63,831 nucleotides of DNA, taken from JAOZTV01 sp965371805. GTDB lineage: Bacteria > Acidobacteriota > Aminicenantia > UBA2199. How positions within the stretch are numbered: position 1 is the first letter of the stretch; each line of letters begins with the position of its first letter. The stretch is taken from positions 1-63,831 of the forward strand of contig CBDUZW010000021.1 of the NCBI GenBank assembly GCA_965371805.1. The letters are read 5' to 3'. Under the pieces are notes generated by a model, which did no database searches, was not told where the DNA came from, and saw nothing but the letters and a program-made list of their open reading frames with translations. This document shows, piece by piece, positions 24,339 through 34,100 of the stretch. The position numbers and the translations under genes were made by a program.

Positions 24339-25490
24339 ATGAAAACTGAAGATGAAAATATAATTGATTTCGATGATGTAGAATCAAAAGATTTAGAAGA
24401 AGAATCTTTTGACTTGAAAGAGCCATTTGATCCTAAAGAAATTGATATTCAGGTTCAGCAAACAACAATGAGTACTTTAATTGATCGGCTTGAACATAAT
24501 GAGATAGATCTTAATCCTGATTTTCAAAGGAGTGCTGATTTATGGAGACCGGAAATAAAGAGTCGCCTTGTGGAATCATTGCTTATTCGTTTCCCTATAC
24601 CGGCTTTTTATTTTGATGCTACAGATGAAGATAAATGGCAGGTGGTTGATGGTTTACAAAGACTGACAACAATTAAAAAATTTGTAATAGATAAGACTTT
24701 GAAATTAAAAGGGCTTGAATTTTTAAAAGAGCTTGAACATAAATGCTATAAAGACTTAAACAGAACATTAATAAGACGAATTGATCAATCTCCTGTTACT
24801 TTATATTTAATAAAACCCGGAACACCTGTAAATGTTAAATACAGCCTTTTTTATAGAATTAACACAGGTGGTTTAACTTTAAATCCTCAGGAGATAAGAC
24901 ATGCATTGAGCCAGAGTGTAAATAAAGCTCAAGCATCTAATTTTTTAAAGGAACTTTCAAATCTAAGTATTTTTAAAACCTGTGTAAGAGTTTCTGATAA
25001 AAGAATGCTGGACAAAGAATTAATTCTTCGTTATATTGCATTTAGAACACAAAATATTGAAGACTACAAAGCACCAATGATAAGATTTTTAAATGATACA
25101 ATGGAGAGACTTGGAGGGTTTGATAGAAGTGAATTAGATTTATTGAAAAGTAGTTTTGAAAAATCAGTTAAACTCTCATGGGACATTTTTGCTGATGATG
25201 CATTTAGAAAATCTATTCTTGAAAAAGATTCTAAAAGAAAAGTTGTTAATAGAGCTTTATTTGAAGCTGTATCTGTTGTTTTTTCTGATTTATCTAATGA
25301 TCAAATAAATGTTTTAAAAGCTCGTAAAGATTCTTTTCTTGAAAGTTATATTCATCTTATCAAGGAGGATACATTTGATGAGTCAATATCAATAGCTACA
25401 ACTAATGTAAAAAGCATTAAATATAGATTTGAAAAGATAAGAGAATTGGTGAATAATTATATAAACTCAGGAGAAAAAGATGATAACTAA
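24339..25490 (+). CDS. DUF262 (ParB/Srx-like) domain protein
   Basis: 383 residues. DUF262 is the N-terminal module of GmrSD-type modification-dependent restriction enzymes and of many defence proteins; it has a ParB/sulfiredoxin-like fold with ATP/nucleotide hydrolysis ability. Visible signatures are LNPDFQRSADLWR (58-70), SLLIRFPIPAFYFD and the hallmark DGLQRLTT (104-111). The GmrSD C-terminal nuclease (DUF1524, H-N-H) is absent: after about residue 300 the sequence is only helical. So this protein needs a partner, and the overlapping ATPase gene (11-bp overlap) is the obvious one. A very acidic N-terminal 35 residues is unusual. An anti-phage role is inferred from the family and cassette. 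Confidence 0.85.
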   Translation: MKTEDENIIDFDDVESKDLEEESFDLKEPFDPKEIDIQVQQTTMSTLIDRLEHNEIDLNPDFQRSADLWRPEIKSRLVESLLIRFPIPAFYFDATDEDKWQVVDGLQRLTTIKKFVIDKTLKLKGLEFLKELEHKCYKDLNRTLIRRIDQSPVTLYLIKPGTPVNVKYSLFYRINTGGLTLNPQEIRHALSQSVNKAQASNFLKELSNLSIFKTCVRVSDKRMLDKELILRYIAFRTQNIEDYKAPMIRFLNDTMERLGGFDRSELDLLKSSFEKSVKLSWDIFADDAFRKSILEKDSKRKVVNRALFEAVSVVFSDLSNDQINVLKARKDSFLESYIHLIKEDTFDESISIATTNVKSIKYRFEKIRELVNNYINSGEKDDN

Positions 25491-26586
25491 TATAAAGATA
25501 AAAAATTTTAAAATATTAAAAAACATTGACCTTAAATTAAATAATCTTTCTGTAATTTCAGGTGTTAATAGTATGGGAAAATCTTCTTTTATTCATATAT
25601 TACTTCTTTTAAAACAATCATTCAATAAAAAAAGTGATGGATTACTACTTAATGGAGATTTTATAAATATTGGAAATGGAAAAGATGCTTTATCTATTGA
25701 TGCAGATGAAAATGAGGGTTTTAATATTGAATTAGAGGATGATTATAATGAAACTTTTAATTTTAGTTTTAAGTATAAAAGTAACTCAAATTTACAACCT
25801 ATTACCTCCAATACTGTAAAAAAAAAATTTTCTTTGCCGGAAATTCTAACTAGCTCTGGGTTTCAATATTTGTCTGCTGAAAGAGTAGGTCCTAAGAGTT
25901 CTTATAAAGTATCTGATTTTGATATAAATACACTTGGTTCTTTAGGGAAAAATGGTGAATATACTGCACATTTTATTGCTGAAAAAGGTTTGAGTAAAAT
26001 TAAGATAAATGCATTATTACATGAAAAAGCAAAAAGTGACTCATTGCTTGCACAAGTAGATGCGTGGATGTCTGAAATTACTCCTGGAATAAAAATAACA
26101 GCCAATATAATACCGGAAATTAATCAGGCAAGTTTACAATATGAGTTTGAAATGGATACAGGTTATACAGAAAAATTCAGGCCTGAGAATGTTGGTTTTG
26201 GTCTTTCCTATGTCTTACCAGTTGTTACTGCTGTTTTAGCCTCAAAACCCGGAGATTTGATAATTATTGAAAATCCGGAGGCTCATTTACATCCTGCGGG
26301 TCAATCTGCAATTGCAGCCTTATTATCTTTAGCTGCACAAAATGGTGTTCAAATATTTGTAGAAACACATAGCGATCACTTTCTAAATGGGATCCGGGTT
26401 GCAACAAAAAAAAAACATATTGATGCAGAAAATATATCAATATTTTATTTCTCAAAATCGTTAAACAAAAGTGAACATTCTGTAGACATTTTAGAACCAT
26501 TTATTGATAAAAATGGTAATTTAGATGAGTGGCCAAAAGGTTTTTTTGATGAATGGGATATAAATTTGGACAAACTTCTGGAGTAA
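25480..26586 (+). CDS. AAA/ABC-type ATPase with DUF3696-like end
   Basis: 368 residues of the RecF/SMC-related ATPase class that includes OLD nucleases and DUF3696 proteins. It starts with IKIKNFKILKNIDLKLNNLS, then Walker A GVNSMGKSS (28-36), the family motif YLSAERVGP (130-138), a signature-like NVGFGLSYVLPVV (237-249), Walker B IIIENPEAHLHPAGQ (261-275) and ETHSDHFLNGIR (295-306). The C-terminal DKNGNLDEWPKGFFDEW is the characteristic DUF3696 ending. No Toprim nuclease domain is present. AGGAG at 25469-25473 lies within the end of the DUF262 gene, so the two are translationally coupled. It is likely the energy-using sensor of the cassette. Confidence 0.88.
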   Translation: MITNIKIKNFKILKNIDLKLNNLSVISGVNSMGKSSFIHILLLLKQSFNKKSDGLLLNGDFINIGNGKDALSIDADENEGFNIELEDDYNETFNFSFKYKSNSNLQPITSNTVKKKFSLPEILTSSGFQYLSAERVGPKSSYKVSDFDINTLGSLGKNGEYTAHFIAEKGLSKIKINALLHEKAKSDSLLAQVDAWMSEITPGIKITANIIPEINQASLQYEFEMDTGYTEKFRPENVGFGLSYVLPVVTAVLASKPGDLIIIENPEAHLHPAGQSAIAALLSLAAQNGVQIFVETHSDHFLNGIRVATKKKHIDAENISIFYFSKSLNKSEHSVDILEPFIDKNGNLDEWPKGFFDEWDINLDKLLE

Positions 26587-26588
26587 AA

Positions 26589-27551
26589 ATGATTGAATAT
26601 TTAATACTTAATGAAGAATCCATTATTTTTAATTCAATAGATGATTGTAAAAAACATTTACCATGTTTTTTTGAGATATTAATTGATGCTTTCAAGAATA
26701 ATATGAAGTCTATAAGGGTTTCAGATAAGTTTGATAAAGGGTGGTATAATTTAGAAGTTGCTGAAAACTTTTGTCTTAGAGATTTTATTAACTCTCACCA
26801 TAGCAAAGATTATAAAATAAGAATAAAAATAATTATTTCTAAAACGGAATTGCCCCAAATTCCAACAAACAATATAGAAGTGAAAGATAATGCTTCTTTG
26901 TCTGAGTTTTTTTTAGAAAATAACAAAGGCGCAAAAACACCATCTTTGGGATTTGCTTTTCTTTTAGATCAAGTTGCTATTAGTTTTAAATCGGAAATAT
27001 ACTGGAATAAATCTAAAATCAATTTAATAAGCAAAAAAATGAATGATGATGGAGATATTAAAGAAGTAAAGTGTATAGTTAAAAATGTAGCACAATTTCT
27101 TCATTGGCAAAAGCATTTTATTCAAATAGAAAAGGAGAGAAAGGCAAGTTGCATAAAAGGACGAACTTTATGGAAAGACAAAAATATAGAATTTGAAAAT
27201 CTCATATTTTGTAAAATAGCTGAAAAACAATTTAAGAATTTAAGTATAAATGATGCAGTTTATAATAAACTTTGGGAGAATTTAAAAAAACTGGACAGTG
27301 CAATAATTAAGTCCAAATCTGATACTGAACTTAAGAATGAAACAAAACTCAATTTTACAGATGAAAATGATAGTGTGAAAAATAATCCAAAATTGAGACG
27401 ACATAGAGAATTTCATATAACTGAAGATAAAAAAGTGTTTTTTGGATTGCATGTAAAAAACTTTCCCGCTTATATGAGACTTCATTTTTATTCTGATTAT
27501 GAAAACAAAAAAATCTATATTGGATATTTTGGGAAGCATTTACCAATATAA
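26589..27551 (+). CDS. Unknown third protein of the DUF262-ATPase cassette
   Basis: 320 residues, beginning at ATG 26589, 2 nt after the ATPase stop; an upstream in-frame start at 26553 lies inside the ATPase gene and is unlikely. I do not recognise a named family. The C-terminal 50 residues (RRHREFHITEDKKVFF, MRLHFYSDYENKKIYIGYF, GKHLPI) form predicted strands ending in a G-x-H-L pattern that resembles small beta-sheet toxin or nuclease ends such as the RelE/ParE fold, but catalytic residues cannot be assigned. The N-terminal 200 residues are mixed helix and strand. By position it is the likely effector. There are no membrane helices. Confidence 0.55.
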   Translation: MIEYLILNEESIIFNSIDDCKKHLPCFFEILIDAFKNNMKSIRVSDKFDKGWYNLEVAENFCLRDFINSHHSKDYKIRIKIIISKTELPQIPTNNIEVKDNASLSEFFLENNKGAKTPSLGFAFLLDQVAISFKSEIYWNKSKINLISKKMNDDGDIKEVKCIVKNVAQFLHWQKHFIQIEKERKASCIKGRTLWKDKNIEFENLIFCKIAEKQFKNLSINDAVYNKLWENLKKLDSAIIKSKSDTELKNETKLNFTDENDSVKNNPKLRRHREFHITEDKKVFFGLHVKNFPAYMRLHFYSDYENKKIYIGYFGKHLPI

Positions 27552-27743
27552 AACATATTTTATATTCATCATGATCTACTAGTACTAAAATTCCAAATAG
27601 ACTTTATTTTTCTTTTCATAGCAAGATAAACCACTGTACTATGTCAAACTTATATGAATTTGGAATATATTTATTTAAGTACTTTATCAAATTGTATAAA
27701 AAAAATGAACGATGTAGAATCCAATTGAAAGGAGTAAGGCGCA

Positions 27744-29078
27744 ATGACCCAAAATAAAAAGCATAAATTTAAGAAGTCTGGATTGATTTCTATTAGATCT
27801 TATTTATTAATGATAGTATTTGTTATAATTGGATTTTCTTCCCTTTTCCCGGATGTATCAGGAGAAGTTGAGATTGGTGTAAAAAATAAATCAACTCTTC
27901 AGGATTATTTAATTTATGCAGCAAAGAATTCTCCCGGTTTAAAAGCAGCTTTTAATATGTGGAAAGCAGAGCTTGAGAAAGTAGCTCAGGTAAAATCACT
28001 TCCTGATCCTAAATTTAACTTTGCCTATTTTGTTAAAGAGGTAGAGACAAAGGTAGGACCTCAGCAGTTTAAAGTTGGCTTGATGCAAAAAATCCCCTGG
28101 TTTGGAAAACTTAAATTAAAGGGTGAGAAAGCACTAAAAAAAGCTGAGGCACTTCAGCAGAATTTTGAAAGAAAAAAACTTGCACTATTTTTAAAAATAA
28201 AAAATATTTTTTATGATTATTACTATATATCTAAGTCTATCAAAATAATTAGAGAGAATATTTCTTTAATTGAGGCTGTCGAAAAACAAATAAGTTCTAT
28301 GTATTCAACAGGTAGAGCGTCCTACTCTAATATTATACGAATACAGGTAGCAATTGATAAATTAAAAGACAGAAAAAAGAGCTTGATTGACAGGCTGCCC
28401 TCTTTAAGGGTTGCACTGAATGCTGCAATGAATAGACCCATCGGGAAGGAAATTTATGTTGAGAATAAGATTAACGATCTAATATTACATCTTAATAGCT
28501 CTGAACTGATTAGAATATTAAAAAAAAATAGCCCGGATTTGAAAGTTCTTGATAATCTTATAGAAAGTGCTGAGGCAGGAGTAAAGCTTTCCAGGAAAAA
28601 TTATTTTCCGGATATTACTCTGGGACTGGATCTTATAAATACAGGTGACTCATTGATGTCGGATGTTGTTGATAATGGAAAAAATCCTTTTCTAATAAAG
28701 ATGTCAATTAACCTGCCTATTAGATTCAAAAAGATTAAAGCGGCAATCCGGGAATCCAGACTACGGCTTGAAACTTCTCAATATGTAAGAAAGGAGAAAG
28801 AAAATCGCCTGGTTTCAGCACTTGAATCAGCATTATTTAATTTTAATGATTCAGGAAGAGTCTTTAAACTTTATAGAGATTCCCTGATACCAAAAGCAGA
28901 GCAGGCATTTGAAGTAACGAGGACTGCTTTCTCTACTGGAAAGTCAAAATTTATAGATTTTATTGATACCCAGAGGACTTTACTTGAATTTGAGCTGTTA
29001 CTTGAAAAAGCCAAATCCTCGCATTATAAAAATTTAGCTTTGATCGAGAAGATCATCGGTAAAAACTTAAATAAATAA
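27744..29078 (+). CDS. TolC-family outer-membrane efflux channel (CusC type)
   Basis: 444 residues. A hydrophobic N-terminus (about 18-35) exports it. Two OEP repeats are visible as long amphipathic helices: the first includes AAKNSPGLKAAFNMWKAELE and SLPDPKFNFAYF, the second NSPDLKVLDNLIESAEAGVK and the closing FSTGKSKFIDFIDTQRTLLE, the typical OEP ending. The L-P-D-P motif after the first helix is standard. It should form the trimeric outer-membrane tunnel for the adaptor and RND pump encoded next (14- and 18-nt gaps). An AAGGAG lies about 10 nt before the ATG. A 192-bp gap separates it from the defence-like cassette. Confidence 0.9.
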   Translation: MTQNKKHKFKKSGLISIRSYLLMIVFVIIGFSSLFPDVSGEVEIGVKNKSTLQDYLIYAAKNSPGLKAAFNMWKAELEKVAQVKSLPDPKFNFAYFVKEVETKVGPQQFKVGLMQKIPWFGKLKLKGEKALKKAEALQQNFERKKLALFLKIKNIFYDYYYISKSIKIIRENISLIEAVEKQISSMYSTGRASYSNIIRIQVAIDKLKDRKKSLIDRLPSLRVALNAAMNRPIGKEIYVENKINDLILHLNSSELIRILKKNSPDLKVLDNLIESAEAGVKLSRKNYFPDITLGLDLINTGDSLMSDVVDNGKNPFLIKMSINLPIRFKKIKAAIRESRLRLETSQYVRKEKENRLVSALESALFNFNDSGRVFKLYRDSLIPKAEQAFEVTRTAFSTGKSKFIDFIDTQRTLLEFELLLEKAKSSHYKNLALIEKIIGKNLNK

Positions 29079-29092
29079 CAACAGGAGTCAGA

Positions 29093-31144
29093 ATGAATAA
29101 ATTTAAAGTTATTTTCAGCAAAATAATATCAAAAGAAAACAGATTTCTGTTTTTAGGTGCCATTATTTTTGGACTAATATTAGGACTTATTTTCAGTGGA
29201 GGGAACAGCGGAGCTGATCCTTCATCATCAACTGTCTTAAAAGATGAATTGTCCTCAAAGGATCATGATCATAAAAAGGGAAAGATTTGGACATGTTCAA
29301 TGCACCCTCATATCCGTCAACCCAAACCGGGACAATGTCCCTTATGCGGAATGGATCTGATCCCAGCCACTTCTGGAGAGGAACAATCGGGGCTTACTGA
29401 ACTGAAATTATCTGAATATGCAATCAAACTTGCTGAAATCCAGGTAGAGAAAGTAAAATATAAATATGTTGAACATGAAATTCCCCTGGTTGGAAAGGTT
29501 GAATTTGATGAGACAAAAGTGGGTACTATCAGCTCATGGATTCCCGGACGAATTGATAAATTATATGTTGATTATACCGGCATCACAGTTAAAAAAGGAG
29601 ATCATTTAGTTTCCTTATATAGCCCTGAACTTATTATTGCTCAGCAGGAATTGATCCAGGCCTCAAAAAACTTAAAGAGATACCAGAATAGCCAGTCTTC
29701 AATTAGAAAAATGGCATCTCAAACACTGACTATAGTAAAAAAGAAGCTAAGTTTATGGGGTTTAAAACAAAGTCAGATTGACAGGATAGAAAATAAAGGA
29801 AAGATCGAGGATCATCTTACAATTTATTCTCCAATGAAAGGCATAGTAATTCATAAAAATGCAGTAGAAGGAATGTATGTAAAAACCGGTACCAAGATAT
29901 ATACAATTGCTGATCTTTCAAAAGTATGGATTAAACTTGATGTCTATGAGTCTGACCTTTCATGGATCAGATACGGGCAGTCTGTAGAATTTGAAACAGA
30001 ATCCTATCCCGGAAAAACTTTTACAGGGAAAATATCTTTTATTGACCCGGTTTTAAATGCAAAAACCCGAACTGTAAAACTGAGGGTCAATGTTTCAAAT
30101 CAAGATTTTAAGCTAAAACCTGGAATGTTTGTCAGAGCAACGATCAAGTCAAGATTAACAAAATCCGGTAAGGTGATGGATCCAGATCTTATAGGGAAAT
30201 GGATCTCTCCAATGCACCCTGAAATAGTTAAAGACAAGCCGGGCAATTGTGATGTCTGTGGAATGAAACTTGTTAAAGCGGAATCTCTTGGATATGCTTC
30301 AATAGATGAAGATGAAAAAGATGCGCCTCTTGTAATTCCTGTATCTGCCGCTCTAATTACAGGTAAACGGTCTATAGTATATATTTCTAAACCTGGCAAA
30401 AAAGGTGTGTTTGAAGGAAGAGAAGTTGTTTTAGGACCCAGGGCAGGAAATTATTACATCGTAAAAATGGGATTGAAAGAGGGAGAGGATGTCGTTGTTA
30501 ATGGTGCTTTTAAAATAGACAGTGATCTTCAGATCCAGGCAAAGCCAAGTATGATGAATCCTCAAGGAGGAGTTTCTATGAAGGGGCATGATCATGGGAG
30601 TACAGCTGAAAAAAGTACAAAAAAAGATAATAAAAAACATGTTCAAAAGAAGATTTCTGTAAATATCAGCAAAATCCCTGCTTTATTTAAGTTGAAAGTG
30701 GACGCAATATCCAAACCCTATTTTGCTATTGGAAAAGATCTAAGCGGTGATACTTTGAAAAATATTAAGATGTCAGCAAAAGACTTATTAAGTAAATTAA
30801 AAGACATTGATATGAATCTCCTTAAAGGGGATAGTCATATGGTCTGGATGAAAATTGAGACTAAGATATCTAAAAATGCAAAAAAATTAATATCTATTTC
30901 TGATATAGATAAAAGTAGAGCAATTTTTGAAAAGCTAACTGACTCAATTACAGAAGCATTAAAACATTTTGGCTCAGGAAAAGAAAAAGTATATCGTTTC
31001 CATTGTCCAATGGCTTTTGATAGTAAAGGAGCTTTTTGGCTGCAGGATAATTCAGATACTAAAAATCCTTATTTTGGGAGTGCAATGCTTCTCTGTAAGG
31101 ACCTTATAGAGCCGCTCTATAAGAAAACAGAAGATAAGAAATAA
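29093..31144 (+). CDS. CusB-type efflux adaptor with two metal-binding HMBD motifs
   Basis: 683 residues, longer than the roughly 400 of E. coli CusB. A membrane helix (17-38) anchors it. HMBD1 (about 62-90, WTCSMHPHIRQPKPGQCPLC) and HMBD2 (about 365-392, WISPMHPEIVKDKPGNCDVC) bind Cu/Ag or other soft metals. Between them lie the barrel-sandwich and helical hairpin of membrane-fusion proteins (GRIDKLYVDYTGITVKKGDH). After residue 500 comes a His/Lys-rich linker and a DUF3347 domain (about 520-683, with YRFHCPMAFDSKGAFWLQ and the final YFGSAMLLCKDL). It links the pump to the TolC channel and probably hands metal to the pump. The two copies of HMBD and the DUF3347 fusion are unusual in one chain. 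Confidence 0.9.
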   Translation: MNKFKVIFSKIISKENRFLFLGAIIFGLILGLIFSGGNSGADPSSSTVLKDELSSKDHDHKKGKIWTCSMHPHIRQPKPGQCPLCGMDLIPATSGEEQSGLTELKLSEYAIKLAEIQVEKVKYKYVEHEIPLVGKVEFDETKVGTISSWIPGRIDKLYVDYTGITVKKGDHLVSLYSPELIIAQQELIQASKNLKRYQNSQSSIRKMASQTLTIVKKKLSLWGLKQSQIDRIENKGKIEDHLTIYSPMKGIVIHKNAVEGMYVKTGTKIYTIADLSKVWIKLDVYESDLSWIRYGQSVEFETESYPGKTFTGKISFIDPVLNAKTRTVKLRVNVSNQDFKLKPGMFVRATIKSRLTKSGKVMDPDLIGKWISPMHPEIVKDKPGNCDVCGMKLVKAESLGYASIDEDEKDAPLVIPVSAALITGKRSIVYISKPGKKGVFEGREVVLGPRAGNYYIVKMGLKEGEDVVVNGAFKIDSDLQIQAKPSMMNPQGGVSMKGHDHGSTAEKSTKKDNKKHVQKKISVNISKIPALFKLKVDAISKPYFAIGKDLSGDTLKNIKMSAKDLLSKLKDIDMNLLKGDSHMVWMKIETKISKNAKKLISISDIDKSRAIFEKLTDSITEALKHFGSGKEKVYRFHCPMAFDSKGAFWLQDNSDTKNPYFGSAMLLCKDLIEPLYKKTEDKK

Positions 31145-31162
31145 TCTTATTTGAGAAGAAAA

Positions 31163-34100
31163 ATGGAAAATACAAATTATAATCAACTTCCCGATCCGAA
31201 ATCATTGCTTGACAGGATAATTTTGTTTTGTTTACAAAATAAGCTGGTAGTTTCTCTATTAGTTCTTTTAATAGTTTTCTGGGGTGTAATGGTAGCGCCT
31301 TTTGACTGGAACCTCAGGGGGATTCCCAGAGATCCTGTTCCGGTGGATGCAATTCCAGATATTGGTGAAAATCAGCAGATCGTTTTTACAAAATGGATGG
31401 GAAGATCTCCTCAGGATGTGGAAGATCAGATCGGATATCCACTTACGGTATCTCTTCTTGGTGTCCCGGGAGTCAAAACTGTCAGATCTTATTCAATGTT
31501 CGGGTTTTCAAGTATATATGTTATTTTTAAGGAAAATATTGACTTCTACTGGTCCCGATCCAGAATACTGGAAAAGCTTAATTCCCTGCCAAGAGGGACT
31601 TTGCCCCAAGGAGTCCAACCGGCCCTGGGTCCGGATGCAACGGCATTGGGTCAGGTTTACTGGTATACCCTGGAGGGACAGGATGAAAAGGGAAATACAA
31701 CTGGTGGCTGGGATCTTCAGGAGTTAAGGACGATCCAGGACTGGTATGTACGATATTCTCTTTTATCAGCTGACGGAATCAGTGAAGTTGCTTCAATTGG
31801 CGGACATATTAAGGAATACCAGATTGATGTTGATCCCGATTCCATGCGTGCCTATGGTGTATCGTTGGAACAGGTGTTTAATGCGGTAAAGATGTCCAAT
31901 ATGGACGTTGGAGCTAGAACTATAGAGATAAATAAAGCCGAATTTATTATAAGGGGAATAGGGTTTATAAAAAAAATTGAAGATATTGAAGACTCTGTTA
32001 TAAAGGTTAATGATAATGTTCCAATTTATGTAAAAAATATCGGAAAAGTTAAACTTGGGCCTGCTCTGAGGCGGGGTGTTTTAGATAAGGGGGGAACCGA
32101 AGTTGTTGGAGGTGTTGTTGTTGTAAGATATGGAGATAACCCGCTTAATGCAATAAAAAATCTAAAGAAAAAAATAAAAGAGATCTCCCCGGGCCTGCCT
32201 AAAAAAACGCTTGCAGACGGTACCATAAGTCAAGTGAAAGTTGTTCCGTTTTACGATCGTTCCGGACTGATAAATGAAACTCTTGAAACCTTAAATACCG
32301 CTTTAACTGAAGAAATTCTTGTTACTATTATTGTTGTTCTAGTTATGCTGTTTAATTTCCGTAGTTCAATATTGATATCAGGTTTACTTCCACTTGCAGT
32401 ATTAATGTCTTTTATTGCAATGAAGTATTTTGGTGTAGATGCAAATATAGTGGCTCTTTCAGGTATTGCGATAGCTATCGGGACGATGGTGGACATGGGC
32501 ATTGTTATAGTTGAAAATATAGTCAATCATCTTGAAAAGTCGGACCCTGTTGAGAATAGATTAACTGTTGTCTTTAACGCAACCAGAGAGGTTGGAAGTG
32601 CTGTAATAACAGCTGTGGCAACTACAGTAGTCAGTTTTCTCCCTGTTTTTACAATGGTGGCAGCAGAAGGAAAACTATTTAAACCACTTGCCTTTACCAA
32701 AACCTTTGCACTGATTGCTTCAATAATAGTTGCACTCACAATAATACCACCTTATGCTCAGCTACTTTTTTCTAAGAAAAAGAATAAAGTAAAAAAAACA
32801 GAAATCTCAAAGATCAAAAAGATTGTTATATTGTCAGGAATTGCGATTATTTTTTACTTTTCCATATGGATAGGGTTGATAGTCTTATTTGTAGGTGCGT
32901 TTAAACTATTTGAAGCTAAGATCCCTAAAAAATATTTTGATATTTCAGGTAAAATAATCAACTATGTGGCAATTTTCATAGTTGGTATCATCCTTACAAA
33001 ACACTGGCTGCCCCTGGGGCCGGAAAAAGGACTGATCTTAAATCTGATATTTGTGGGTGTTATCATTGGAGGTCTTCTTACTTTTTTTTCACTCTTTCAG
33101 AAAGTCTATCCAATTGTACTAAGATGGATGTTGGAGCATAAAACTATTTTCTTCTCAATTGTCCTGATTTTTGTAATGACCGGTGGAATGGCATGGATGG
33201 GATTTGAACGGATGTTTGGGTGGCTGCCTGATTTTATTAAGAAAACATCAATTATTGAAAAAACATCAGAGAAATTTCCAGGATTTGGAAAGGAATTTAT
33301 GCCGCCTTTAGATGAAGGAGCATTTTTGTATATGCCTACAACCATGCCGCATGCATCAATAGGAGAGGTTATTGATGTGTTAAAAAAACAGGATATGGCA
33401 TTTGCAAATATTCCTGAAATTGATACTGCAGTTGGAAAACTTGGAAGAGCAGATACACCTCTGGATCCCGCCCCAGTTTCAATGATAGAAACAGTTATCA
33501 ATTATAAGCCACAGTATCTTCTTGATAAAAAAGGACATCGGTTGAGATTTAAATTTAATTCAAATAAGAATGATTATTTCAGAGATATTGAAGGCAATAA
33601 AATACCAGCCAATGATGGCAAGCCATATAAAGTTAAAGGGATGTATATTAGAGATAAAAATGGGAATTTAATTGAGGATTCCGGTGGATATCCATTTCGT
33701 TTATGGAGGCCGGCTCTTGATCCTAAATTGAATCTGGAGAGAAAATACTGGTCTGGAATAAACTCTCCATCTGCCATTTGGGATGAAATCGTAAAGGCAG
33801 GCAGGATCCCGGGCACAACTTCAGCTCCAAAATTACAGCCGATTGCCGCAAGAATCGTTATGCTTCAGAGTGGAATGAGGGCGCCTATGGGCATTAAAAT
33901 AAAAGGGCCTGATCTGGCAACGATAGAAAAAGTGGGTATGCAGATTGAAAAATTGTTAAAAGAAGTTAGTACTGTTGAACCAAGTGCAGTATTTGCCGAC
34001 AGGATTATTGGGAAGCCCTATCTTGAAATTGAAATTGATAGAAAAGCAATAGCAAGATATGGAATTATGCTGAAAAAGGTTCAGCAGGTAATTGAAGTCG

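Noticed and set aside
27590..27666. 9-bp inverted repeat ATTCCAAAT / ATTTGGAAT between the cassette and the efflux operon, as an element boundary
   Set aside because: Short, 59 nt apart in AT-rich DNA, with no matching copy at the other side of the cassette.
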